Source of the DNA: Gammaproteobacteria bacterium
Lineage (GTDB): Bacteria > Pseudomonadota > Gammaproteobacteria > Burkholderiales > Burkholderiaceae_B
Assembly: GCA_030832095.1 (NCBI GenBank)
Contig: JAURJT010000037.1
Location: forward strand, 1-49,737
DNA: 49,737 bases
Direction: 5' to 3'
The notes beneath the pieces were generated by a model. The model saw only the letters and a list, made by a program, of their open reading frames with translations. It ran no database searches and was not told the DNA's origin. Shown piece after piece: positions 29,657 to 37,535 of the stretch. The position numbers and the translations under genes are program-made. How positions within the stretch are numbered: the first letter of the stretch is position 1; the number at the start of each line of letters is the position of its first letter.

Positions 29657-30682
29657 ATGCACACCACTCGCCACAGCTGCCTCACCTTGCCCCGCTTGAC
29701 CCGAACACTATCCATAGCGGCACTCGGCCTGTGCTTACTCAGCCCGACTCACAGCGCGTTTTCACAAACCACCGATTCTGCCGACAGTTTTCCCGCTCGT
29801 GCCGTCAACATTACGGTAACGTTTCCGCCTGGTGGCGGCACTGACATTTTGGCCCGCTTAATTGGCAACGCTCTAGCAGAAACCATGGGGCACGCAGCAG
29901 TGGTTGAAAACAAACCAGGCGCAAGCGGCAACGTGGGGTCAAAGTATGTGGCTGAACGCGCACCTGACGGCTACTCGCTCTTGATGGTCAATAGTTCGTT
30001 TGCCATCAATCCTGCCGTGTTTGCGACGATGCCCTTCGATCCCAAAAAAGATTTCGCACCGATTATCAATGTCGCGTTCATCCCCTCGGTACTGGTCGTG
30101 CCCGCAAACTCAACCTATAAAAACCTGGCCGAGTTACTGACCGCGGCCAAACCTGCCAAGAACGATGTGTCTTACGGGTCGTGTGGTAACGGCACGCCGC
30201 AGCACTTGGCCGGAGAGTCTCTCAATATTGAGGCAAAAATCAACATCACTCACATCCCTTATGGCGGATGCGGCCCAGCACTGAAAGATGTCGTGGGTGG
30301 TCAAATCCCCTTGGCTATTATCACTGCCTCAAGTGCCATGAGCCTGATCAAAGGCGGTAAGTTGCGCGCGCTGGCGGTGACCTCTGCCCAGCGGTTTGGT
30401 CAATTGCCTGACGTGCCGACAGTTGCTGAGCAAGGCTATGCGGGCTATGAACTTAGCCAGTGGCATGGCTTGCTTGCGCCGGCAAATACGCCGGTCGCCG
30501 TGCAACAAAAGCTCTATGAGGGCGTCAACAAGGCTTTACAGTCGCCTGCCGTGAAAGACAAACTCGAAAGTTTGGGCTACACCCGCGCTAACGACGGGCC
30601 CGCAGTCTTCAAAAAGATCATTGACGGTGATATTGATAAGTTCGTCAAGCTGGCAAAAGAGATCAAGCTTAAAGTTGACTAA
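29657..30682 (+). CDS. Bug/TctC family tripartite tricarboxylate receptor
   Basis: A 341-residue periplasmic receptor. The start at the ATG at 29657 has GGAG six bases upstream and gives a signal peptide (HTTRHSC..., hydrophobic core LSIAALGLCLLSP, cleavage near AFS-Q). The mature part starts SFPARAVNITVTFPPGGGTD, followed by VENKPGASGNVGSKYVAERA, DGYSLLMV, PFDPKKDFAPI, VSYGSCGNGTPQHL and DVPTVAEQGYAGYE, all standard Bug segments. Two cysteines (YGSCGNG and PYGGCGPA) in the mature protein are unusual and could form a disulfide. An in-frame upstream start at 29591 lacks support. It may be co-transcribed with the thioesterase gene. Confidence 0.9.
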   Translation: MHTTRHSCLTLPRLTRTLSIAALGLCLLSPTHSAFSQTTDSADSFPARAVNITVTFPPGGGTDILARLIGNALAETMGHAAVVENKPGASGNVGSKYVAERAPDGYSLLMVNSSFAINPAVFATMPFDPKKDFAPIINVAFIPSVLVVPANSTYKNLAELLTAAKPAKNDVSYGSCGNGTPQHLAGESLNIEAKINITHIPYGGCGPALKDVVGGQIPLAIITASSAMSLIKGGKLRALAVTSAQRFGQLPDVPTVAEQGYAGYELSQWHGLLAPANTPVAVQQKLYEGVNKALQSPAVKDKLESLGYTRANDGPAVFKKIIDGDIDKFVKLAKEIKLKVD

Positions 30683-30686
30683 GCGC

Positions 30687-30720
30687 TTCGCCTGCGTAAA
30701 TTCGGTACAACGCAGGCGAA
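30687..30720. terminator. Hairpin between convergent Bug-receptor and uspA genes
   Basis: Perfect 11-bp arms TTCGCCTGCGT and ACGCAGGCGAA surround a 12-base loop, right after the receptor stop. No T-run follows on either strand, so rho-independent termination is uncertain, but position between convergent genes fits a bidirectional terminator. A second short dyad, AGTGAGC-GG-GCTCACT at 30727-30742, overlaps the uspA stop. Confidence 0.55.
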
Positions 30721-30737
30721 TCACTCAGTGAGCGGGC

Positions 30738-31166
30738 TCACTTTACCAACAGCACAGGTTGCGACGCATGTGCCAGCACACGCTGCGCAACTGAGCCAAG
30801 TAACAAGTCAGCAATCGCGCCGCGCCCTTTCGAACCCAGCACAATCATGTCGTACTTGCCTTTGTCGGCAAAACTCACGATTTCGCGTGACACATTGCCA
30901 ACCACAATTGCCATATCGTGCTTGATACCTGAGTCGTCTAACACCTTCATGGCCGGCTTAAGCTCTTTGTCACTCAGTTCGCGCAAATAATCACTCACGG
31001 CCGAGCTACCAACAAAGGCTTTCGCATGACGAATCCCTGCATCGTCGTGCACACTGATTAAAGTCAGTGAATTAGCTTTAGCGGTACTTTGTTCGATTAA
31101 CTCAATCGCACGCTTAACTGCACGCAGCGCATTTTTTGAACCATCGGTTGCGACTAATAATTTCAT
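30738..31166 (-). CDS. Universal stress protein, UspA family
   Basis: A 142-residue single Usp domain. It has the N-terminal strand KLLVATDGSKNALRAVKRAI with the ATP-contacting Asp, and the C-terminal nucleotide-binding signature GSKGRGAIADLLLGSVAQRVL ending in ASQPVLLVK, matching the G-x2-G-x9-G-S/T pattern of ATP-binding Usps. Such proteins act in the cytoplasm under stress or low oxygen. An AGGAG ribosome site precedes the ATG. Upstream there is a perfect FNR-type box (31244-31257), suggesting induction under oxygen limitation. The gene converges with a Bug-receptor gene. Confidence 0.92.
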   Translation of the reverse strand: MKLLVATDGSKNALRAVKRAIELIEQSTAKANSLTLISVHDDAGIRHAKAFVGSSAVSDYLRELSDKELKPAMKVLDDSGIKHDMAIVVGNVSREIVSFADKGKYDMIVLGSKGRGAIADLLLGSVAQRVLAHASQPVLLVK

Positions 31167-31243
31167 GATCTGCTCCTGAAGGATGACGAGACTTCAGTGT
31201 AGGAGCCTGCACCACAAAGCGGCAGAATCAAAACAGTGGACGC

Positions 31244-31257
31244 TTGATTTAGATCAA
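31244..31257 (-). promoter_or_regulatory. FNR/ANR-type box TTGAT-N4-ATCAA
   Basis: TTGATTTAGATCAA matches the FNR/ANR consensus TTGAT-N4-ATCAA exactly. Its centre is about 84 bases upstream of the uspA ATG. On the minus strand TACACT at 31196-31201 could be the -10 box, giving a start near 31189 and placing the box near -61.5, the usual class I activator position. The -35 region (TCTGCC) is poor, as expected for an activator-dependent promoter. Confidence 0.6.
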
Positions 31258-31350
31258 GAAAGAGAACTTTTGCTGGAAACCGCTGTTGGAAGCCGCTCAT
31301 GCCCGTGCATGGGGTGCAGTTCAGAGAATGGGGTAGAACCAACTTTTAGA

Positions 31351-31435
31351 TGGTGCCGACGGCGAGACTCGAACTCGCACAGCTTTCGCCACTACCCCCT
31401 CAAGATAGCGTGTCTACCAATTTCACCACGTCGGC
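31351..31435 (-). tRNA. tRNA-Leu (GAG)
   Basis: An 85-base class II tRNA with encoded CCA. The acceptor stem GCCGACG/CGTCGGC pairs over 7 bp with discriminator A. The anticodon loop CTTGAGG gives anticodon GAG (reads CUU/CUC). A long variable arm (around GGGGTAGTGGCGAAAGCTGT) and the T-loop GTTCGAGTC are present. It lies between secG and uspA, downstream of secG on the same strand. Confidence 0.95.
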
Positions 31436-31593
31436 ACGTGTACTGCGGATACTTTGCACTGCTGGATACGAGACCGTTTAACCGCGTTGTCTCGTACGTT
31501 TTGCGCTAGCTGTGTTGAGGTTTTGACACAGTTTTAGTCAGCGCGAGAGTGTAGCACGCAGAGGCAAACTCAAGCCTCGGCGCGCTAGCAATA

Positions 31594-32091
31594 TTACTTG
31601 GTGGCAGGAGCAGGCGTTGCGGGCGCAACAGGTACTGCCGGTGCCGTGCCGCTTGGAACAACGCCCGGGATTGCTGACGCTGGTGCAGCAGGTACACCGG
31701 GCACACTAGACGCACCCGGCACTGAATTGGCAGATGCGCCCGTTGTTGCAGGCGCACTGTTTGGCACACCGGGCACGGCCGACCCTACAGGCGGCGCCAC
31801 CGGCGCAGTTTGCGAAAAGTTTTGCATGATGCCGGTGTCGTGGCCTTTGGTGCCACGATTACTGACGTAAGCCAAGCCGATGGTGCTGATAAAGAACACC
31901 ACTGCAGCCCACTTGGTTGCGCGCGACATAAAGTTTGCAGCGCCGGTTGCACCGAAAAGGCTACCAGCCGAGCCACTACCGAAGGCTGAGCCCATATCGG
32001 CACCCTTACCTTGCTGCAGCAACACCAAAGAAATAATGGTTAGCGAAGACAGGATCTGCACAACCAACAAAAGAGTAAACATCCAGGACAT
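31594..32091 (-). CDS. secG: Preprotein translocase subunit SecG
   Basis: A 165-residue SecG, the small SecYEG subunit that aids protein export. The N-terminal part has two transmembrane helices (about 3-22 and 55-75) and the family signature LVLLQQGKGADMGSAFGSGSAGSLFGATGAANFMSR-type region, of which QQGKGADMG and SLFGATGAANF are diagnostic. From about residue 90 a low-complexity tail of 75 residues is made almost wholly of Ala, Pro, Val, Gly, Ser and Thr, ending PATPAPATK; E. coli SecG has 110 residues. The gene follows tpiA (51 bp), as often in proteobacteria, and precedes tRNA-Leu. Confidence 0.95.
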   Translation of the reverse strand: MSWMFTLLLVVQILSSLTIISLVLLQQGKGADMGSAFGSGSAGSLFGATGAANFMSRATKWAAVVFFISTIGLAYVSNRGTKGHDTGIMQNFSQTAPVAPPVGSAVPGVPNSAPATTGASANSVPGASSVPGVPAAPASAIPGVVPSGTAPAVPVAPATPAPATK

Positions 32092-32141
32092 TGAGAGACT
32101 CCGAAAACTAAACGACTAAACTCATCACCGCCACTGCTGCC

Positions 32142-32885
32142 TTAAGCCGCAATCGCCAGAAAATCTTCAGCCACTAAAGACGCCCCACCGACTAACGCAC
32201 CATCGATATCAGACATCACAAACAAACTGGCGGCATTCGCAGCTTTCACGCTGCCACCATACAAAATTTGAACCTGGCCTGCACCAATCGCCTGCAAAGC
32301 GGCCCGAATCGCAGCGTGCACCTCTTGCGCCTGCTCGGGGGTGGCGGTACGGCCCGTGCCAATTGCCCAAACGGGCTCATACGCTACAACCATTTTATTC
32401 ACGGCCTCGGCACCTAGCGCAAGCACCGGGGCTAATTGCCGCTGAATCACAGCCAACACTTGATTGGCGTCACGCTCTGCAAGTGACTCGCCGACGCACA
32501 CCACGGGCGTCAGACCCGAAGCTAATGCTGCCTTGGCTTTATCCGCCACCAATTGATCAGACTCGCCATGCAAAGAGCGCCTTTCAGAGTGGCCCACCAA
32601 GGCATAGCGACAGGCAAAATCCTTGAGCATTGCACCAGACACTTCGCCGGTGAACGCGCCATGAGCCTGTGCGCTGATATCTTGCGCGCCCCAAGCCACG
32701 GCCGAACCTTTCAACGCTTCGCCAGCTTGTGCGAGATAAGGAAAAGGCACACAGACTGCAAGCTGCGTGCCCGAGGCAATCGAGCCGGCGCCTGCGCGCA
32801 AGCCTGCAAGCAGCTTGGCGTTGTCAGCCAAATTGCCGTGCATTTTCCAGTTACCCATTACCAGGCGCGTACGAGACATCGTCAT
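32142..32885 (-). CDS. tpiA: Triosephosphate isomerase
   Basis: A 247-residue TIM-barrel enzyme interconverting glyceraldehyde 3-phosphate and dihydroxyacetone phosphate. Catalytic residues are visible: Lys in VMGNWKMHGNL, His in LVGHSERRSLHGE, Glu in VVAYEPVWAIGTGRTATPEQ with the flexible loop 6, and the phosphate-binding ILYGGSVKAANA. The start is placed at the ATG at 32883-32885 (MTMSRTRLV), with GCAGGG nine bases upstream; an ATG two codons later is an alternative, and a TTG at 32894 is less likely. secG lies 51 bp downstream. Confidence 0.96.
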   Translation of the reverse strand: MTMSRTRLVMGNWKMHGNLADNAKLLAGLRAGAGSIASGTQLAVCVPFPYLAQAGEALKGSAVAWGAQDISAQAHGAFTGEVSGAMLKDFACRYALVGHSERRSLHGESDQLVADKAKAALASGLTPVVCVGESLAERDANQVLAVIQRQLAPVLALGAEAVNKMVVAYEPVWAIGTGRTATPEQAQEVHAAIRAALQAIGAGQVQILYGGSVKAANAASLFVMSDIDGALVGGASLVAEDFLAIAA

Positions 32886-32975
32886 AAGACACAACCCTGC
32901 TGTTTAAACAAAACCAGCGACATAAAGTCGGGATAACCCAAGATTGTATCCTGTCACACCGTATTGCGGGAAGTC

Positions 32976-33956
32976 TTAACCCGTTGTGAGGATGATTTTG
33001 CCGATTTGTTCGCCAGCCTCCATCATGGCATGGCCTTGGGCGGCTTGCTCGAGTGGCAAGGTCTTAAAAATCACGGGCTTAATCTTGCCCGCACTGAGCA
33101 GCGGCCAGACCTGTTGCTGCAAGGCGCGCGCAATCGCGGCTTTGAACGCGACCGGGCGCGGGCGCAGTGTTGAACCAGTGATCGTTAAGCGCCGTCGCAT
33201 CAATTCGGCCGAATTGAAGGTTGATTTACCGCCCCCTAGTGTCGCAATCAAGACAATACGTCCATCATCTGCCAGGCACTTCAGTTCGCGGCCAATATAG
33301 TCGCCTGCGACCATATCCAAAATCACATTGACGCCCTTCTTTTGAGTCAAGGCGTTGACTTCTTCAACAAAGTCCTGAGTCTTGTAGTTAATACCCTTAA
33401 CTGCGCCTAACGCTTCAACGGCACGGGCACGCTCGTCGCTGCCGACGGTGGCGTAGACAGCATGGCCTAAGGCGCTAGCCAATTGCACTGCGGTGGTACC
33501 AATGCCACTTGCGCCGCCATGCACCAACAAACTTTCACCGGCTGCAAGCTGCCCGCGGTCAAACACGTTGCTCCAGACCGTGAAATAGGTTTCAGGCAAA
33601 CCCGCTGCCTCAATCATCGATAAGCCCTTGGGTACTGGCAAACACTGCTCAATTGGAGCTGCGCAGTACTCGGCATAACCACCACCCGCCACCAAGGCGC
33701 AGACTTTGTCACCGATTTTGAAACCGCTATTGCCTACATCACCACCGACAATTTCGCCGGCCACTTCGAGCCCTGGCAAATCGGTGGTACCGGGTGGCGG
33801 CGCATATTGACCCAGGCGTTGAAAGACGTCAGGGCGATTGATGCCCGCCGCCTCAACTTTGATCAATACCTCGCCACGGCCCGCTTCGGGCGTAGGTCGA
33901 GTCGTGGGCACCAACACTTCAGGGCCACCCGGAGTTGTAATTTCTATTGCACGCAT
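32976..33956 (-). CDS. NAD(P)H:quinone oxidoreductase, zinc-independent MDR family
   Basis: A 326-residue medium-chain dehydrogenase/reductase of the quinone oxidoreductase (QOR/PIG3-like) group. The N-terminal GroES-like domain has EAAGINRPDVFQRLGQYAPP and LPGLEVAGEIV, without structural-zinc cysteines. The Rossmann domain has SLLVHGGASGIGTTAVQLAS near residue 145. Later, NVILDMVAGDYIGRE and GRIVLIATLGG are typical of PIG3-type enzymes. It probably reduces quinones with NADPH in the cytoplasm. It is divergent from tRNA-Ser (59 bp) and lies upstream of tpiA on the same strand, separated by 90 bp. Confidence 0.92.
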   Translation of the reverse strand: MRAIEITTPGGPEVLVPTTRPTPEAGRGEVLIKVEAAGINRPDVFQRLGQYAPPPGTTDLPGLEVAGEIVGGDVGNSGFKIGDKVCALVAGGGYAEYCAAPIEQCLPVPKGLSMIEAAGLPETYFTVWSNVFDRGQLAAGESLLVHGGASGIGTTAVQLASALGHAVYATVGSDERARAVEALGAVKGINYKTQDFVEEVNALTQKKGVNVILDMVAGDYIGRELKCLADDGRIVLIATLGGGKSTFNSAELMRRRLTITGSTLRPRPVAFKAAIARALQQQVWPLLSAGKIKPVIFKTLPLEQAAQGHAMMEAGEQIGKIILTTG

Positions 33957-34015
33957 ATTGATCGCCTTAAAAACGAATTATCGTAAATCGTTTATTATGC
34001 ATCCCTTCAAGAAAA

Positions 34016-34105
34016 GGAAGCGTGGCCGAGCGGTTTAAGGCACCGGTCTTGAAAACCGGCGAGGGTTCACGCCCTCCGTGAGTTCGAATCTCACCGCTTC
34101 CGCCA
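34016..34105 (+). tRNA. tRNA-Ser (TGA)
   Basis: A 90-base class II tRNA with encoded CCA. The acceptor stem GGAAGCG/CGCTTCC pairs over 7 bp with discriminator G, as expected for serine. The anticodon loop CTTGAAA gives anticodon TGA (reads UCN). The long variable arm (CGAGGGTTCACGCCCTCC) forms a stem, and the T-loop GTTCGAATC is present. Confidence 0.96.
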
Positions 34106-34144
34106 AAATTTCTTAAACATAAATGGCTCTGGGCTCTACCCTAG

Positions 34145-34178
34145 GCTATCCGGCTCGACCCCATTAACGGGGGATAGC
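34145..34178. terminator. Hairpin between tRNA-Ser and the DUF3482 gene
   Basis: Outer arms GCTATC/GATAGC and inner arms CCCC/GGGG form an interrupted stem with an 8-base bulge on one side and loop ATTAAC. It lies between the convergent tRNA-Ser and GTPase genes. There is no clear T-run, so a terminator role is inferred from position. Confidence 0.4.
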
Positions 34179-34209
34179 AGTATTCACGGCAAAATACGTC
34201 GGCTCGACG

Positions 34210-35601
34210 TCACTCACCTCTTTTCAGCACGTCTTCTTCGACAAGCGCAAGAATTGCCTTCTGCCTAGCGGTGCCATCCTGAAAACGATCTCCAACGGCC
34301 GACCACTCAGGGTGTGCACGTGCTCTTAGCAAAGGTTTGGGTAAGGCGGTCAGAGCACTTTTTATCGCGACCGTTTTCTCTGCCACGTCGATTTTTGCGA
34401 TTGCTGCATGACCGCGGCGTTCGAGCGCTTTGAGTAATTGCCCTTGGCGCAGCCTGACGAATTGCAGAATGTCATCCGCCACAGTCAGTTCACGAAAGCC
34501 TCGGATATGGCTCAGCATCAGTGTGCCGAATTTACCCACACCTAAGGCCGCGCCGCCTGCCGCCGCGCCGATCAGCATGCCAGTGCCAAGCGTCAGGCCA
34601 GCGCTTAAAACATCTGCCACTGCCCCAGCAATCATGCCTACACCAAGCCCTCCGCCTGTATGTACGCCGATATCCTTGAGCGCCTCTGGATTAAACAAAT
34701 CAACGCTCAAGCTGCCCTCTGACAGTGGTAACGGCTGACTCAGATAATCATCAGGACTGAACTGAAATAGTGCGAGCAGCGCTTGCACACAAGCCTGTTC
34801 CCGCTGTCTAACAACTGCTTGCTGTAACACAATCGCTTGCTCTAGCAACTCGGGCTCGATACTTGAGGGCGTACGTAAGGCGGCCAGGTCGATGAGTAGC
34901 CCTGCAATCAACGTCAGGCCCGCAGCACGCCGTGCGACTTTCTGCTTTGTGGATTGCAGCTGTAGTCCAGACAATACGGATTGATGCGAAGGTAAAACAA
35001 TCGAGAGCGTTCGGTAAAGAGTTTCTTCGCCGTCAAGCGGCGGACTCACGCTGTCGAACTCTACACAGATATGCAACCCTAGGCGCGACAACGTGTCTCG
35101 CCACTGCGCGGCGCGCGACGCCGTGCTTGCCACAAAGTTTAAGAGAGGTAGCAAAGGGCGACCACAACCGGCAAGAATCACGAGCTCATCTTTATGTTTT
35201 GCGAGCACTGGTTCGCGCACGTCAATGACATACAGCCCGGCCTGACAGTCGAGCAGCTTTCTTAGCACGCGCGCCTCTTGCTCATAGCGGCCAGAGGCTT
35301 CGGGACCTTGTAAAAATAATTTGAGCCGCTCTGGGCCATCGAGTCGATCGCCGGAGCTTGCGATTTGCTCAAGGTGGTCGAGTAAGCCCATGCTGTCTTC
35401 AATACCAGGGGTATCAAACAGCAGCAGCACAGGGGTACCATCTAGCTTGACTTGTGCACCCTGCACCCGTTTCGTTGTACCCGGCGCATCTGCGACTTCG
35501 CCAAAATTGACGTCGCGGGTGAGCGTACGCAGCAACGACGTTTTACCTGTGTTGGTATGCCCCACGACAGCAATCTGCAGGGCACTTAAGTGATTAGTCA
35601 T
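34210..35601 (-). CDS. DUF3482 family predicted GTPase
   Basis: A 463-residue protein with an N-terminal TRAFAC-type GTPase domain: G1 loop AVVGHTNTGKTSLLRTL near residue 10, an APGTTKRV switch I Thr, and G3 DTPGIED near residue 65. No NKxD motif is present where G4 is expected (the strand reads LPLLNFVAS). The C-terminal DUF3482 part is helical with a glycine-rich hydrophobic segment (GGGLGVGMIAGAVADV followed by LIGAAAGGAALGVGKFG) able to insert into or associate with membrane. The start is the ATG at 35599-35601; an upstream in-frame extension lies inside the preceding gene. It overlaps the DUF2868 gene by 8 bp, so the two products are probably made together. Role unknown. Confidence 0.85.
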   Translation of the reverse strand: MTNHLSALQIAVVGHTNTGKTSLLRTLTRDVNFGEVADAPGTTKRVQGAQVKLDGTPVLLLFDTPGIEDSMGLLDHLEQIASSGDRLDGPERLKLFLQGPEASGRYEQEARVLRKLLDCQAGLYVIDVREPVLAKHKDELVILAGCGRPLLPLLNFVASTASRAAQWRDTLSRLGLHICVEFDSVSPPLDGEETLYRTLSIVLPSHQSVLSGLQLQSTKQKVARRAAGLTLIAGLLIDLAALRTPSSIEPELLEQAIVLQQAVVRQREQACVQALLALFQFSPDDYLSQPLPLSEGSLSVDLFNPEALKDIGVHTGGGLGVGMIAGAVADVLSAGLTLGTGMLIGAAAGGAALGVGKFGTLMLSHIRGFRELTVADDILQFVRLRQGQLLKALERRGHAAIAKIDVAEKTVAIKSALTALPKPLLRARAHPEWSAVGDRFQDGTARQKAILALVEEDVLKRGE

Positions 35602-36976
35602 CTGAGCGCCCCAACCATTCTGAAACGGGGGCAAGCAAGGGGGTGACTAAGACCTCGACCTCGAGCGCGGTATGTAGTTGATTTTTCCAAACTGGGATAC
35701 GTCCGTCGGCTTCGTTAGGTCCCTCGGCCGCGCCAGCGGGTTGTAGCCAGACGAGAGTCTTGCCCGCATAGGACGATAGTTCGGCAATCAAACGCAGTGT
35801 CCCCCGATCTGGCGTGTGACGGGCATCGCAGGCGATGACCAAGCGCTGCGGGTTGAGCTGCGCCACATGACCCAAGGCAATCTTTCGAGTGTCGCGCGAA
35901 TCAATCATGACGGTGTGCACAATGGCGCCACCTAGCCCTAAAGGTGGCCATGCGCTTTCGAGTTCAATGCCTGTGATCATGGCAGGCGTTGCGGTCTTGG
36001 CATCTTTGCGCGAAGACGAGTCAACGGGCTCGACCACGACGGGCTGCAGCCCCTCAGGCAACAAAGCGGCGGACTGCATCTTTCCTAGCAAAGCCTGATA
36101 ACAAGGAGAAGGCAAGTCTGGTTGGGTGCGCGGCAAAGCGCGCGCCAACATCGCTAGGCTAACGAGCAACAACACGACCCTTGGCATGGCTCCGTAGCAG
36201 GCCACAGCACCCATCAGCCAACTCGCCCAAAGCTCCTGCGCCTGCACTGAATTTGTTGATAAGTGACCACTTGCGCGAACCATTTCACTATCCGGTATCG
36301 CGAAGCCAAACCACTTTGGGACGGCGCCCAACAGCTGCGTGAAAGTGACAAAGCTGTCTGCCGACAAGAGCGTGGTCTCCCAGGCGAAGCCAAAGTGACG
36401 TATCGACAGCGTGAAGTAAAGCACCGCAAGCATGGCCAGACTGGCCACTAGCCACGAGGCATGCGTCACACTGCTGAGCACCCAGCGCAACCCACCCGCT
36501 TGCTGCCAAAGTGACCACCAGGCTTGCCCCGCCAGTGCAACCTCGGGCCCGGTTGCAAGTTTGCGAACCAACCATTGCCAGCCCTGTGCAAGCCAACCGC
36601 CAGAGCCAACCCCCAGAATCAAGCTCATTAGCCACACGGTAAGACTAAAGAGATTGAGACCCAGCAACACAACGATGGCCGACACAACATTCACCGGATA
36701 AAGCCCGGTACCCAGCGCCGCCGAGGCAACGCTGCCGCCCGCCGCCAAAGCGATCGCCAAAACAACAATGAGGGCAACCCAAAGTCCAGACTGCACGCGC
36801 CCAAGCGCCAGCGTGACACCAGTCGTCTCACCAAGTAGATTGGCACGCGCAGCGATTTGCTGCGCTGCAGTGGGTTCGCGCGCCGCCCGCAAACAGGCAG
36901 CCCGATCGTCGAGCTGCCCCCATTGCGTCTCTTTCAGACGAAGCGCCTCACATAGCCAAGAGTCTTTGAAAACCAT
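35594..36976 (-). CDS. DUF2868 family membrane protein
   Basis: A 460-residue protein with several transmembrane helices: two near residues 68-125, one near 165-185, and one or two near 250-280. Tryptophan-rich loops (GGWLAQGWQWLVRKL, QAWWSLWQQAGGLRW) separate them. The C-terminal 150 residues are soluble and look like an alpha/beta domain (LVIACDARHTPDRGTLRLIA, TLVWLQPAG). This matches DUF2868, which is found next to DUF3482 GTPases; the pair recalls the YcjF/YcjX type of membrane-GTPase couple, though homology is not shown here. Its stop lies 8 bp inside the start of the GTPase gene. No function can be assigned. Confidence 0.82.
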   Translation of the reverse strand: MVFKDSWLCEALRLKETQWGQLDDRAACLRAAREPTAAQQIAARANLLGETTGVTLALGRVQSGLWVALIVVLAIALAAGGSVASAALGTGLYPVNVVSAIVVLLGLNLFSLTVWLMSLILGVGSGGWLAQGWQWLVRKLATGPEVALAGQAWWSLWQQAGGLRWVLSSVTHASWLVASLAMLAVLYFTLSIRHFGFAWETTLLSADSFVTFTQLLGAVPKWFGFAIPDSEMVRASGHLSTNSVQAQELWASWLMGAVACYGAMPRVVLLLVSLAMLARALPRTQPDLPSPCYQALLGKMQSAALLPEGLQPVVVEPVDSSSRKDAKTATPAMITGIELESAWPPLGLGGAIVHTVMIDSRDTRKIALGHVAQLNPQRLVIACDARHTPDRGTLRLIAELSSYAGKTLVWLQPAGAAEGPNEADGRIPVWKNQLHTALEVEVLVTPLLAPVSEWLGRSDD

Positions 36977-37235
36977 ATGATTCTGCTGTGATGTTGAATG
37001 CTGAGGGTCGGGCCTCAGGCTAGGCTAGTGAATGACGGCGCGTGGCCTGAGCGAAATGGCTACACCCGCTGACCGTTGCGCTGATTGTAGGGGCGTTTGA
37101 GCAGATGAGCACAATGGCTTGGATCGCCCCAAGCCGTCGCAGGATGGGCCGCCAATGCTATGGTAGAGTTTACCAAAGTGCCAGCGCCTAGTTGCTGAGC
37201 CAGTTAGTTGTTTACTGTCACTGCACCAGAACTCT

Positions 37236-37371
37236 ATGCATTCACGACTAATGACCATGCTAACGCCAGACGGGGCTGTTTTAGCCTCCGTGCTGGCAAA
37301 GATACCAAATCTAATGGCTCTCTATGTCTTTGGGAGCCAAGCCCAAGGCTCGCCTCGGCCAGATAGTGAGT
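37236..37371 (+). pseudogene. Remnant of an MNT-domain nucleotidyltransferase antitoxin
   Basis: The frame from the ATG at 37236 encodes a start like minimal nucleotidyltransferases (MNT): LTPDGAVLASVLAKIPNL, then ALYVFGSQAQGSPRPDSE. The GS motif of the nucleotidyltransferase fold (GSQAxGxxRPDSD) is intact, but the catalytic DxD and everything after it are missing; the frame runs out as unrelated CGTCSRR... and stops. Full MNT proteins are about 100-140 residues. It is therefore a 5' fragment. The next recognisable sequence, in another frame, is HEPN-like, so a deletion or frameshift has probably joined two genes of one module. Confidence 0.55.
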
Positions 37372-37455
37372 GTGGCACGTGCTCGCGAAGAATTCGATCA
37401 CGATCCAACGACCTTTGAAACCAATTTATCAAGACAAGATGCTCTAGATTCGAAC
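37363..37455 (+). pseudogene. Remnant of a HEPN-domain (HepT-like) toxin
   Basis: In the frame one base shifted from the MNT remnant, codons 37363-37455 read IVSVARAREEFDHDPTTFE followed by TNLSRQDALDSN. This resembles the N-terminus of HEPN/DUF86 partners of MNT antitoxins (ER-C-VARVREEY..DP..F...TRQDS..LN). The downstream LQRACEAA helix and the catalytic RxxxxH motif are absent; sequence after residue N44 of this frame is unrelated. No start or ribosome site of its own is seen. Similarity is from memory of the family and is short, so the call is moderate. Confidence 0.45.
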
Positions 37456-37535
37456 AGTCGCTTTAGATTTTTTGTACTGCAGCTTTCAATACCCACCATG
37501 TCACACTCGTCCCACCACTCACCAAGGACCATGCC

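Larger units (their letters stand above)
36977..37535. other. Gap between DUF2868 and dctP, with toxin-antitoxin remnants
   Basis: A 559-bp stretch without an intact gene. Its left part (36977-37235) shows no recognisable coding sequence. The centre (37236-37455) carries the MNT and HEPN remnants listed separately. The right part (37456-37535) should contain the promoter of the TRAP operon; AAGGACC lies upstream of the dctP ATG. Confidence 0.6.
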
